NCBI GenBank assembly: GCA_016710685.1
Contig: JADJVC010000002.1
Coordinates: forward strand, 434,001-498,000
Reading direction: 5' to 3'
Length of the DNA: 64,000 nt
DNA from: Flavobacteriales bacterium
GTDB lineage: Bacteria > Bacteroidota > Bacteroidia > Flavobacteriales_F > PHOS-HE28
A program made the position numbers and the translations under genes. Position 1 is the stretch's first letter. The number at the start of each line of letters is the position of its first letter. Below, piece by piece: positions 8,238-16,344 of the stretch. Under the pieces are notes generated by a model. That model had not been told where the DNA came from, ran no database searches, and was given only the letters and a program-made list of their open reading frames with translations.

Positions 8238-8676
8238 GTTCCATATCGCGTTTAAGGTCCTTCTCCTTTAAGCTCTCGCGCTTATCGTAAGTCTTCTTGC
8301 CCTTGGCCAGCGCGATCTCCACCTTCACCATGCCGTTCTTGGCGAAGTAAGAGCGGATCGGTACGATGGTTACTCCTTGGTCTTTCAGTTTGCGCTGTAG
8401 CTTGTTCAATTCCTTGCGGTGAAGCAACAACTTACGGTCCCGGATCGGCTCGTGGGCGAAGTTCTTCGCTTTCTCGAAGGGTTGGATCCGCATGTTCCGC
8501 AGGTAAAGATCATTGCCGATGAACGTGCAGAAGGCCTCCGTGATACTTGCCTCGCCCAAGCGCAAGCTCTTCACCTCGCTGCCCACCAGCATGATGCCGC
8601 ATTCGTGCGTTTCGAGGAAGAAGTACTCGAACGCCGCACGGCGGTTCTTGATCTCGGGCATCACTGGGGCGGCCAT
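8227..8676 (-). CDS. smpB: SsrA-binding protein SmpB
   Basis: SmpB binds tmRNA and delivers it to stalled ribosomes for trans-translation. The 149-residue product is of normal length. It has the family core NRRAAFEYFFLETHECGIMLVGSEVKSLR, AFCTFIGNDLYLRNM (beta-barrel RNA-binding surface), and the basic C-terminal tail (KGKKTYDKRESLKEKDLKRDM) that inserts into the decoding site. Start is the ATG at 8676. It overlaps the downstream glycosyltransferase start by 11 bases and follows cvfB by 50 bases on the same strand, so the three may be co-transcribed. The tmRNA gene itself is not in this window. Confidence 0.97.
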   Translation of the reverse strand: MAAPVMPEIKNRRAAFEYFFLETHECGIMLVGSEVKSLRLGEASITEAFCTFIGNDLYLRNMRIQPFEKAKNFAHEPIRDRKLLLHRKELNKLQRKLKDQGVTIVPIRSYFAKNGMVKVEIALAKGKKTYDKRESLKEKDLKRDMERGN

Positions 8677-8726
8677 GGCGCGAAGATGGGGATTGGAAGC
8701 GGCAAAAAGCCGAGAGGGCCTTCGGG

Positions 8727-9587
8727 TTATCGCGATTCCGCGTCTTGAGCATCATCAATCCATGCGATCCCTTCCTCCTCGATCCGCACTTTGCGTTCCT
8801 TGTACAACGCACCCAGCGCTTTCTTAAAGGCCTTCTTGCTGATGCCGAAAACACGGTAGATGTCTTCCGGTGAACTTTTGTCCGTCAACGGAAGAAAGCC
8901 TTGGTACTGCTGCAGCCGTTTGGCCAGCAGCGCCGTGTTGGCATCGTTGTATTGGTCGTAGCCGATGGGCTGAAGCGTAATGTCCAGTTTATTGTCGGGG
9001 CGCACGGTTTTTACATAGCCGGTAACGCGGTCGCCGGTGGAAAAGGGCATAAAGACATCGTTGGTGTGGACCAGGCCTTGGTGTTTGTCGTTCACGATCA
9101 CGGACCAGCCCATTTCGCTTCGGCCGAAGACCAAGAGTTCCACTTCATCGCCTTCTGCTACGGAAAGCTCCGAATTGTCTAAATGCTTGTCGATCCGGGT
9201 GCTTCCTACCAGCCGGTCGGTTTGTTCATCCAGCATCATGTAGGTAACATACCAGCGCCCTTCCTCCAGTTTCTTCTGCTGTTCCTTGAAGGGGACCATC
9301 AGATGCTTTTCCAAGCCCCAGTCCATGAAGGCACCAAGGTGGTCCACGGCGAATACGCGCAGGCTTGCGAAGCCGTTCAGACGGATCTTCGGCACCAGTG
9401 TAGTGGCCACTTGGCGGTCCTCAAAATCGCGGTATACGAACACACGGAGCAGCGAGCCTTGGTCGTGTTGGGGCGGGACGTACTTATTGGGAAGCAGCAC
9501 ATCGTTTCCTTCGTTATCGCCAAGGAAAATACCTACGCTGGTGTTGCGCAGTATGGTCAGGTCTTGGGTCTGGCCGGTGTGTATCAT
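8727..9587 (-). CDS. cvfB: CvfB-family S1 RNA-binding protein
   Basis: CvfB-type proteins have three S1-like OB folds followed by a winged-helix domain and bind RNA; a virulence-regulator role is known in Staphylococcus, but the role in Bacteroidota is undefined. The 286-residue product shows the pattern NEGNDVLLPNKYVP in domain 1, the domain 2 start FAVDHLGAFMDWG with the hallmark DWGLEKHLMVPF, a third domain VIVNDKHQGLVHTNDVF, and a C-terminal winged helix SPEDIYRVFGISKKAFKKALGALYK. Start is ATG at 9587. It precedes smpB on the same strand. Confidence 0.9.
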   Translation of the reverse strand: MIHTGQTQDLTILRNTSVGIFLGDNEGNDVLLPNKYVPPQHDQGSLLRVFVYRDFEDRQVATTLVPKIRLNGFASLRVFAVDHLGAFMDWGLEKHLMVPFKEQQKKLEEGRWYVTYMMLDEQTDRLVGSTRIDKHLDNSELSVAEGDEVELLVFGRSEMGWSVIVNDKHQGLVHTNDVFMPFSTGDRVTGYVKTVRPDNKLDITLQPIGYDQYNDANTALLAKRLQQYQGFLPLTDKSSPEDIYRVFGISKKAFKKALGALYKERKVRIEEEGIAWIDDAQDAESR

Positions 9588-9616
9588 CAGGCGAAAGGTA
9601 GGCCTCGGAGCTGCGG

Positions 9617-9916
9617 CTAATGCACGAAGTGGAACACCAGCAGCAAGATTATCGCCGCAATGCCGAGCAACGACGCAATGAAAAAGTAGTCGGCCACTTT
9701 TTCCATGCGCTGTTCCCGCGAAGGATGGTCAGTCCGGATAGACGCATAAGAGAAGAAGGTGGAGATCGTAAGCAGCAAGGCAATCACTGAGGTGAACTCA
9801 TCAATGAGCGTTGATTCGGCGGAGTCTGAGACGTGCAATGAGGTAATGACGAAGAGGCAAAATCCTAGCAGGTTCGCGGATGTGCCGAGTATGTGTTGCG
9901 ATGTATTGTTCGCCAT
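9617..9916 (-). CDS. Small membrane protein, 99 aa
   Basis: The short product has three predicted membrane helices: residues about 11-27 (LGTSANLLGFCLFVITS), 40-60 (TSVIALLLTISTFFSYAS) and 75-97 (YFFIASLLGIAAIILLLVF). No enzyme motif is visible and I do not recognise a named family. It starts at the ATG at 9916 and ends 29 bases before the cvfB start, so it could lead the cvfB-smpB transcription unit. It is probably real given the well-spaced transmembrane pattern and conserved-looking loops. Confidence 0.6.
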   Translation of the reverse strand: MANNTSQHILGTSANLLGFCLFVITSLHVSDSAESTLIDEFTSVIALLLTISTFFSYASIRTDHPSREQRMEKVADYFFIASLLGIAAIILLLVFHFVH

Positions 9917-10028
9917 GTTGCGGCGACGAAATTAGCGCTACCCACCAAGAGGGAACGGGGCATGGAACGCTTTCCGCGTTAAAACTGTGCAACACCAGAA
10001 GAACTGGTTCGAGGATCGGAGCAGCAGC

Positions 10029-11408
10029 CTATTCCCGCGATAACACCACCTGCTTTACAATACTGTTTCCGCCGTTACTGAAGTGGATGAAGTAAGTGCC
10101 ACCATACATGCGCTGCGTGTCCAGGTGCCAGATCGTGCTGCCCTTGATCATCTTGGACGTGTCCACCAGTTTACCGTCGGCACTGTAGACCTGCACAATG
10201 AGATCATCTTTCAATAGGCCACCGACCTGCACCGCGATGAAATCCGTGGCAGGGTTGGGGAATATCGAAAGGCGCAGAGCGTTAAGGTCATTCTCCGAGA
10301 TGATGGTCGAGGCATCGTACAAGGTGGTCGCCTCATTGATGGAGGTAACGGCGCGGTTCGCAAACGTGCCGTAAAACGTGGGGCCGACAACGTATGGATA
10401 AGCCGAATTCCAATTCGACTTTACCGTGGCGAAGTATGCGTAAGTGCCTTCGGGATATTCCGGGGTTACGCAGAAACGCCCATTGTGGACATCCAAATAG
10501 TCGGCCTCGCCGGGGTGTGTAAGGAATTCATAGTCCTCGCGGAAGTAACCCAGCGGATAAGTGGTGCTCACTGCAGGTCCGTCAGGAACATCGGTGCCAT
10601 TGGCCCAAACAGTCCGGGTAGTGATGTTGCGCAATTGGTACCCGGACTTGATCCGCGTTATTCCGCCTGTGCCGTCCGCGTTTTTGAAGCCGTATGCGCC
10701 GTATATCGGGAATCCGTCGAAGGCAAAGCCGATTAAAGGTGAATGTTGCGTGCTATCGATCGCATAGAGGCCATCGGCATCATACAGGTTGCAGATGGTG
10801 GATATCACATTCAGGTCCAACTTGAACGCTGAAGGGTTCTGGTGGTGGTGGTAGTTGCCATTCGCGGGATGTGCCTTGGAACAATCAAAGCCGCCCATTT
10901 CGGCGAGCACGGCATCGCGGTTCCAGGAAGTACTGGCTCCCATTCCGCCAGGGCAGGGCGGGTTGCCCGGACCACCGCACAGCGCGTTGGTGTTCGAGTT
11001 CCAACCGGTGCCATCACGGTAGTCAAACAACGCCACGCCGTTGACGAAAACACCGATGTCACCGCCCACGGTGCTGTTCGCCGTGCCTGTGTTTTCCACC
11101 GGATGCCTCGGCATTTTCAGGATCTTGCTCTGGTTCGTTGCGATGGACGGGTTTCCATCGAGGAACGGGCCGGTAGGGTAGGCAGGAACACCAGTGGCTG
11201 TGACGTAAACGAAGTCGTTCGAATACTCAACCTGCTGGCAATTTACCAGCGTACCGTTGGAAATCGCCGTGGAATTGCCGGACATGTAATAGGTGCCGGT
11301 CTGGCTGGTGTTCTGCAACCATGAAGTGATCTCCGGACCGGTCTGCGCTTGGATTGAAAATGCAACGCAGGTGAACAGGGCTATCAAAGATATTCGCTCA
11401 AATTTCAT
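10029..11408 (-). CDS. YHYH-domain protein with T9SS sorting domain
   Basis: The 459-residue protein starts with a signal peptide (MKFERISLIALFTCVAFSIQAQ). Its central region is the YHYH domain: GVALFDYRDG, HPANGNYHHHQNP (near residue 190) and the end GYFREDYEF with HNGRFCVTPEYPEGTYAYF. The His cluster could bind metal but its biochemistry is unproven. The last ~85 residues are a type IX secretion sorting domain (LSIFPNPATDFIAVQ, ending NSIVKQVVLSRE), so the protein is exported to the surface or medium. ATG overlaps the stop of the upstream di-heme peroxidase (ATGA), making it the last gene of the sigma-MbnP-MbnH operon. Confidence 0.85.
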   Translation of the reverse strand: MKFERISLIALFTCVAFSIQAQTGPEITSWLQNTSQTGTYYMSGNSTAISNGTLVNCQQVEYSNDFVYVTATGVPAYPTGPFLDGNPSIATNQSKILKMPRHPVENTGTANSTVGGDIGVFVNGVALFDYRDGTGWNSNTNALCGGPGNPPCPGGMGASTSWNRDAVLAEMGGFDCSKAHPANGNYHHHQNPSAFKLDLNVISTICNLYDADGLYAIDSTQHSPLIGFAFDGFPIYGAYGFKNADGTGGITRIKSGYQLRNITTRTVWANGTDVPDGPAVSTTYPLGYFREDYEFLTHPGEADYLDVHNGRFCVTPEYPEGTYAYFATVKSNWNSAYPYVVGPTFYGTFANRAVTSINEATTLYDASTIISENDLNALRLSIFPNPATDFIAVQVGGLLKDDLIVQVYSADGKLVDTSKMIKGSTIWHLDTQRMYGGTYFIHFSNGGNSIVKQVVLSRE

Positions 11409-12499
11409 CTGGTAATGTTGGGGTTTGTGTTGTTGGACGACACGATGGTGTCGTTCCTTCGGTCTGCCGTTTCATTTCTGGGAAAAGCAAGGTCCGGGTT
11501 GAAAAGAAATTTCTTGTCGGTAAGCGTTAGCAAGAAGGCAACGAGGTCCACTTTGTCCTCGGGGCTGAGGTCGATCTTCGCTTCCAATTCCGGGGCGAGA
11601 GTAGGACCGTGCCGGATGCCGTCGCTGTAATGAGCCGCCACTTGCGCCAGTTTTTTGAACCGCCCGTCGTGCATGTACGGTCCGGAAAATTCCACGTTGC
11701 GCAGTGAAGGGATCTTGAACTTCAAAGAATCGCTTGGGTCGCTGGTAACGCGCATCCGGCCCTTGTCCACCAGAAAGGTGTCGATGGGCAATCCGTTGTT
11801 AGCGAATGCTCCGGTGGTGAATAGCGGCTCGCGATGGCAGCTGTTGCAATGGGCTTGGAAAAGCGCGTATCCATTCTGCTCCTGATCCGTGAATGCTTCG
11901 CCATCCTCATGGCGCATCACACGGTCGTATTTGGAACTGTCGGAGATCAGCGTGAGCTCGAACTGAGCGAGTGCTTTCAGTAAAGTTTCGCCGCTCACCG
12001 GTTTCCCGAAGGCAGCTAGGAAACGCTCCCTGTAGCTGGCCGAGCGTTGGAGTTTCGCAACCACACCGGCCGCGCTCTCGCCCATTTCCGCCGGGTGCGA
12101 GATCGGTGCCAGCGCCTGCATGTCGAGGTGGTTCACGGCGCCGTCCCACATGAAGGAGGTGGACCAGGCGAGGTTCACCAAGGTCATGGAGTTGCGGGTG
12201 CCCGTGCTGTCATGGATGCCGTGGCTGAGCGCATGGTCCACGTGTGTGAAGGCGGTGTAGGAGAGGTGGCAGTTCGCGCAGGAAATGGTGCTGTCGGCGG
12301 AAAGTATCGGGTCGTAGAAAAGCTGACGGCCCAGTGCGATCCCTTCCTCGGAAAGCGGGTTTCGCGTAAAGTCGTATTCGGGCTTCGGCCAGTTCGCGGG
12401 GACATTAAGTTTCACGAAGTGCGGACCCGTGCCTGAGGCTGTGATCCCGATATATGTCGCGGCGATCAGAAGAAGGGCAACCACTTTATTCCACATCAC
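11405..12499 (-). CDS. Di-heme cytochrome-c peroxidase, MbnH/MauG-like
   Basis: The 364-residue product has an N-terminal signal anchor (MMWNKVVALLLIAATYIGITASG) and two c-type heme sites: CANCH in the first half and CNSCH near 215. GPYMHDGRFKKL is the usual bacterial CcpA/MauG loop near the second heme. Peroxidases of this type reduce H2O2 or oxidise a protein partner. Its gene overlaps that of an MbnP-like protein by 14 bases; MbnH of methanotrophs is a di-heme enzyme that converts a tryptophan of MbnP to kynurenine to build a copper site. By inference this enzyme modifies the neighbouring MbnP-like protein, although ordinary H2O2 detoxification cannot be excluded. Confidence 0.87.
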   Translation of the reverse strand: MMWNKVVALLLIAATYIGITASGTGPHFVKLNVPANWPKPEYDFTRNPLSEEGIALGRQLFYDPILSADSTISCANCHLSYTAFTHVDHALSHGIHDSTGTRNSMTLVNLAWSTSFMWDGAVNHLDMQALAPISHPAEMGESAAGVVAKLQRSASYRERFLAAFGKPVSGETLLKALAQFELTLISDSSKYDRVMRHEDGEAFTDQEQNGYALFQAHCNSCHREPLFTTGAFANNGLPIDTFLVDKGRMRVTSDPSDSLKFKIPSLRNVEFSGPYMHDGRFKKLAQVAAHYSDGIRHGPTLAPELEAKIDLSPEDKVDLVAFLLTLTDKKFLFNPDLAFPRNETADRRNDTIVSSNNTNPNITR

Positions 12500-13175
12500 C
12501 GCAATGGAAAATGTTGGTGACGGAAAGGCTCAGCTTATAGGCCGTTTCGCCGGGCGACATCACGTCGTATTGGGCCAGCATGTTAATCTCGTCGAGGAAG
12601 TGGTCCAAGTCAATGGTGATGTGTTGCTTAATCGCGCCACAACGTTCCAAGGTGATCGTTCGCACTGTGGCGAAAGGGGAGAGGTAGCCGCCGAGGTGAA
12701 AGGAGAATTCTCCGCCACGTCCGGCAGACCGCGGATCGTGTCCTTCCAGTTTGAAGTGGATGTATCCGCTGTTCCACGTCCAGTACATGCCTTTCGTGGG
12801 ATCCAGATCGCCGCCAAATACACCCGATACCGAGGTGGTGCTGTCAATGCCTAACTGAAATTCCACATGGTCCCAGATCAGGTTCTGTGGCACAGCGAGG
12901 GCCACATCCAAAGTGGCGGAGTCGCTTGCATCCAAGAGGTGGTAGCTGTCTTTTTCAGCCCACATCACTTTGCCTTTCGAAATCAACTTGAAAGCGCTGA
13001 GGTAGCACTTGAACGTCTCCACGTCCGAGGCGGCAGGAGTAGCATCGTCCGCATGCAAGACCAGTGCTTTGCCTTGGAACAAGGGCGTAAAGTGCAGAAG
13101 CACCGGCTCCGTTTTTTGCGCAGCCAAGGCGAGGCCGGCGGATAGTGCGGGGACTAGCAAGAGCGGCCTTATCAT
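12486..13175 (-). CDS. MbnP-like copper-binding protein
   Basis: The 229-residue secreted protein begins MIRPLLLVPALSAGLALAAQ. It shows the MbnP pattern: LHFTPLFQGKALVL near the N-terminus, YLSAFKLISKG, the WTWNSGYIHFKLEG segment around 145-158, FHLGGYLSP and a C-terminal Cys (HCGDVE). In the methanotroph protein, a tryptophan is oxidised to kynurenine and contributes to a copper site; W-W pairs in the WTWNSGY segment are candidates here. Start overlaps the stop of the CpxP-like gene (ATGA), and its end overlaps the di-heme peroxidase start, which argues for a functional pair. Copper capture or sensing at the cell envelope is inferred. Confidence 0.8.
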   Translation of the reverse strand: MIRPLLLVPALSAGLALAAQKTEPVLLHFTPLFQGKALVLHADDATPAASDVETFKCYLSAFKLISKGKVMWAEKDSYHLLDASDSATLDVALAVPQNLIWDHVEFQLGIDSTTSVSGVFGGDLDPTKGMYWTWNSGYIHFKLEGHDPRSAGRGGEFSFHLGGYLSPFATVRTITLERCGAIKQHITIDLDHFLDEINMLAQYDVMSPGETAYKLSLSVTNIFHCGDVE

Positions 13176-13630
13176 GGCCTTCCTTGTTTCATGGGCGGAG
13201 GGCCACGGAACAACTGCGACAACTCATGGCTCAGTGCGGTGAAGTCCGCTTTTTGCTCCGGTCTGCAGATGGCTTCAATCGCCTCGAAGTGCTTGAGATG
13301 GATCAACTCGATCCGCGCTTGCACTGCGCCGATGGCGGATGCAATGGAATCCGCACCGTTGCGGTCAGTCTCCTGTAACAAGGCATACAGCACATTCCGC
13401 AGTCTCTTTTGTTCAGTTTCTTGAACTTGGACCTGGTTTTGATGCGCTGTTATCGCCAGCTCGAATGCATTGATCTGCGAAGTATCGAAATGGAGCCGCT
13501 CAATGATGATGCGCTTCGGGCCAACAGGCCGTGGCGGCGGTCCACCGTGGCTCGCGAAGAAAGCGACAAGGGCGACATTCAGCAGGATCAGCACCACCAC
13601 GGCGATGGTCAATGCGCGGATCTTGCTCAT
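13172..13630 (-). CDS. CpxP/Spy-like periplasmic sensor protein
   Basis: The 152-residue protein has one N-terminal membrane helix (IRALTIAVVVLILLNVALVAFFA) followed by a helical region with the LTxxQ-like design of the periplasmic heavy-metal resistance/CpxP-Spy group: FDTSQINAFELAITAHQNQVQ, a long charged helix (ETEQKRLRNVLYALLQE) and CRPEQKADFTALSHELSQLF near the C-terminus. Such proteins sense metals or misfolded proteins at the envelope. It overlaps both the upstream anti-sigma-like gene and the downstream mbnP-like gene by four bases, so it is translated as part of the same operon and may tune the ECF sigma factor. Confidence 0.75.
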   Translation of the reverse strand: MSKIRALTIAVVVLILLNVALVAFFASHGGPPPRPVGPKRIIIERLHFDTSQINAFELAITAHQNQVQVQETEQKRLRNVLYALLQETDRNGADSIASAIGAVQARIELIHLKHFEAIEAICRPEQKADFTALSHELSQLFRGPPPMKQGRP

Positions 13631-13902
13631 CGGTCGAGCTGTTCGGAAGGTGAAAGAGAGAGGTCCGTGGCCAGCTGTTGGGCATCACTTGTGGAATGAC
13701 CACCAGCACTGGCCTGTTTCTGGTACGCTACTGTGTTCACTGTCACGAGCAAAAGCAGCGTCAACACCATGCCAACGGCCCACGTAACGGGCATTTTCTC
13801 CGCACGGACCGAGGCGATGCGTGCCTCAATGCGTGTTAGCAGGAACGGCGGCGGATCCACCATCCCGATGCGTCCCAAGGATTCAAATTCGTTCGTTTCC
13901 AT
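13627..13902 (-). CDS. Small single-pass protein, anti-sigma-like
   Basis: The 91-residue product has a short cytoplasmic N-terminus (METNEFESLGRIGMVDPPPFLLTRIEARIAS), one membrane helix (about 42-60, AVGMVLTLLLLVTVNTVAY) and a small periplasmic tail. There is no zinc-binding HxxxCxxC motif, but the size, topology and position exactly after an ECF sigma gene (TAATG overlap) fit a membrane anti-sigma factor. The following CpxP-like gene overlaps by four bases. The anti-sigma role is inferred from context only. Confidence 0.65.
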   Translation of the reverse strand: METNEFESLGRIGMVDPPPFLLTRIEARIASVRAEKMPVTWAVGMVLTLLLLVTVNTVAYQKQASAGGHSTSDAQQLATDLSLSPSEQLDR

Positions 13903-14423
13903 TAGCTACTTCTTTGCTTGGACGACGTTCCGGGGGCTGTTCCTTCGTTGTCCATCATTTTCTGTTTCAAATTGGCCTTGGCGCGAGAGAGCAACGATTC
14001 CACGGACTTCACGGAAAGTTCCAGTATGGCCGCGATCTCCTGTTGCTCCAACCCGTCCACGGCCTTCAGGATCAGGATGCTCCGTTGGCGCGTCGGCAGT
14101 GTGTCGATCAAGGTGAACAAGGCATGTACGGCTTCGCGGTCCTCCAGCATTACACCGGGGTGATCATAGTCGGAAAGCGTTGCGGTGGGATCGCGTTCAT
14201 CATCTCCGAAAAACCGCAGATGGAAACCTGAGCGCTTTTTCCGCTTACGGGCCTTGAGTCGATCCAGGCATTGGTTCACAGTGATCCGGTAGATCCATGT
14301 CCGTATGTTCGATCGCCCGGAGAAACCCGCCAGCTTCCCATGCACTTTAACGAAAACGTCCTGGGTCACCTCCTCTGCTTCCTCCCGCTGTTGCAGGTGG
14401 TTCAGCGCGATGTTGAAGACCAT
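13902..14423 (-). CDS. ECF-family RNA polymerase sigma factor
   Basis: The 173-residue frame contains region 2 (MVFNIALNHLQQREEAEEVTQDVFVKVHGKL, GRSNIRTWIYRITVNQCLDRLKARKRKK) and region 4 (LPTRQRSILILKAVDGLEQQEIAAILELSVKSVESLLSRAKANLK), separated by an acidic linker. It would direct polymerase to its own operon and to metal or envelope stress genes. In-frame codons upstream of the ATG at 14423 still read like sigma sequence (TLTTPETIAQLYADHGK), but that frame is cut off from the ATG at 14478 by one extra base, so the true N-terminus is probably about 18 residues longer. It opens a six-gene overlapping operon. Confidence 0.88.
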   Translation of the reverse strand: MVFNIALNHLQQREEAEEVTQDVFVKVHGKLAGFSGRSNIRTWIYRITVNQCLDRLKARKRKKRSGFHLRFFGDDERDPTATLSDYDHPGVMLEDREAVHALFTLIDTLPTRQRSILILKAVDGLEQQEIAAILELSVKSVESLLSRAKANLKQKMMDNEGTAPGTSSKQRSS

Positions 14424-14552
14424 TTTGCCATGGTCCGCATACAGTTGTGCTATGGTTTCTGGCGTTGTCAGGGTTCATTGCACTAAATGCTGCGTGCTGT
14501 GCAACAGGATCACAAAGAACGGGCAGTCCAAAAAACGGAGTTGTTCGAACTT

Positions 14553-16205
14553 TCAGTGTAAAACGCACAAGGTGCGTTCCGCATGCGTTCCTTGGCCTTC
14601 GATCTTTACCACATAAAGACCGTTTTCAAGCTGCCCAACCGGCAACGAAAGCTGCGTTCCTAATGCGGGAACGGTAGTCGTTATAACGCACTGGCCAAGG
14701 CTGTTGAACACTTGGATGCGCGCGAGGCCCATTAGCGCAGGGTCGAAGTTGATGGTGATCCGGTCGCTTGCCGGATTCGGGAAAATCGAGGGGTCGCCAT
14801 CCCTTTGGGCTTCCCCGATAGCGGTAGTAAGCGCACATGCGTCGGAAACCGGGTTAATATCCTCGATCGTATGTTCTGCAACAAGCACATGGTTGGTAAA
14901 GCCCGTGTAACTGCTGGGATAAAACGAACTGCGGAACACCGCATTCATCACCGGTTCGGCGTTCTGGGCGAGCACTGCGTTTCCCGCCACCGGGTTCACA
15001 TAAGACCAAACGCGGGGGCCCAAGGCGTCCACCTCAATGAAATTGCCGATAGGTCCGTTGGTCACCAACACGTTGCCGTTGCTCAATTGTTGAGCTCCCG
15101 ATATGTTCTGGGCAAAAAGAGAATGGGGGTTTCCATCGTTCCATAGCCAAACAGGGGCGGTGGGACCATAAGGCAACAAACTGGAATAGCCCATTTCATC
15201 CATGGGTGGTTTAATCACCTCCACAGTACTGTAATTACCGTCGGGGCGTCCAGAGCCGTTATTGAACAACATAATATCCCCGGCGTATGGCAGGCCATTT
15301 TCGATCCACCGCGCATTGTGTTGGCCGTAAAGAACCTGATCACTGGCGCTGCCATGGCCGTACGTGGCCGGGTTGCCCCAGCGGTACAACAAGTCGCCGC
15401 CATGGCCGGCGTTTCCCCCGGTATGTTCCGCAGCCTCGGCCGTGTTGGTGCTATGGTCAATGATCCATATTTCATCGAAGGCATGCGCGCTGACCAGCAC
15501 CTGGTCCAGGTCCGGGTTGTAATCCACCGAATTCAAGTGGATCCAATCGCTTTGCACGGCGCTTGCGTTAAAGTTGAGATCTACTAGTTCCGCATGGTCC
15601 GCTACCTCGCCGAAGTTGGGCTTCGTAGCGTCGAACGTCTGAACCAAATGGTCCCAAAGGTGCCATTCCCAAACCACTTCACCCGTAGTTGCACCGGTGG
15701 GTTGGATCTCCAGAATAGCCTCGCTCCATAGCAGATCGGATACCAGTGCGGGGTCGCGGCCTTGCGCAACGGCCTCGTCCTGGGTTTTGCTTTCCCAAAC
15801 GATTGCAAGGATGTTTCCATTGGGCAATGCCCGCACATCATGATGCTGGCAGATCATGTTGGAACTTAAGGTGTAACTCCAGGAAACGGTACCGTCCCAA
15901 TCGATTATTTCAATGATCCCGCCCCTTCCACCAGCGTTGAAGGTGGCATTGTCTATGATGCCGGGCCGAAGCAACCGGCCATCAGGCATAAGATATACGG
16001 ATATCCCAGGGCGGTAGGCGCTGCCCCACGTTTTCGCCAATTTCCCGCACTTATCGATCAGGTATGTGTTGTTACTTCCCATGGGAGCGAACAGTACATA
16101 GCCATCATCCAAGCTTTCTTGGTCATGTTGAAGCAGGCCGACGGTTTGGCCAATGCTTGTCATGCTGAACAACAGGGAAATTGAGAGCAAATGGATCTTA
16201 GTCAT
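14553..16205 (-). CDS. Secreted arylsulfotransferase-fold protein with T9SS sorting domain
   Basis: The 550-residue protein has a signal peptide (MTKIHLLSISLLFSMTSIGQ) and a beta-propeller of the aryl-sulfate sulfotransferase superfamily: DGTVSWSYTLSS, CQHHDVRALPNGNILAIVWE near 125-145, EVVWEWHLWDHL, HLNSVDYNPDLDQVLVSA and GNVLVTNGPIGNFIEVD. Classical members move sulfate between phenols using a catalytic His; whether this one is an enzyme or a binding propeller is unclear. Residues ~470-550 form a T9SS sorting domain (DPSIFPNPASDRITINF, ending AERTLCVLH). It sits upstream of, and in the same direction as, the sigma operon, with 129 bases between the stop and the sigma ATG at 14423. Confidence 0.8.
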   Translation of the reverse strand: MTKIHLLSISLLFSMTSIGQTVGLLQHDQESLDDGYVLFAPMGSNNTYLIDKCGKLAKTWGSAYRPGISVYLMPDGRLLRPGIIDNATFNAGGRGGIIEIIDWDGTVSWSYTLSSNMICQHHDVRALPNGNILAIVWESKTQDEAVAQGRDPALVSDLLWSEAILEIQPTGATTGEVVWEWHLWDHLVQTFDATKPNFGEVADHAELVDLNFNASAVQSDWIHLNSVDYNPDLDQVLVSAHAFDEIWIIDHSTNTAEAAEHTGGNAGHGGDLLYRWGNPATYGHGSASDQVLYGQHNARWIENGLPYAGDIMLFNNGSGRPDGNYSTVEVIKPPMDEMGYSSLLPYGPTAPVWLWNDGNPHSLFAQNISGAQQLSNGNVLVTNGPIGNFIEVDALGPRVWSYVNPVAGNAVLAQNAEPVMNAVFRSSFYPSSYTGFTNHVLVAEHTIEDINPVSDACALTTAIGEAQRDGDPSIFPNPASDRITINFDPALMGLARIQVFNSLGQCVITTTVPALGTQLSLPVGQLENGLYVVKIEGQGTHAERTLCVLH

Positions 16206-16344
16206 CTTTCGGCAGCTCTATGGATGAGGTTTTGACGTTTGGATGGAGGGGGCTCCCATGGGGGATTCATTGTTCCGTAGCGTCATGGTTTGGAACCCTG
16301 AAGCTTCATGAATACTCGTAGCACGTCGTCCCTTGAGGGTTTTT

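Noticed and set aside
13627..13902. Zinc-containing anti-sigma (ZAS) factor
   Set aside because: The HxxxCxxC motif is absent, so only a general anti-sigma-like role is suggested.
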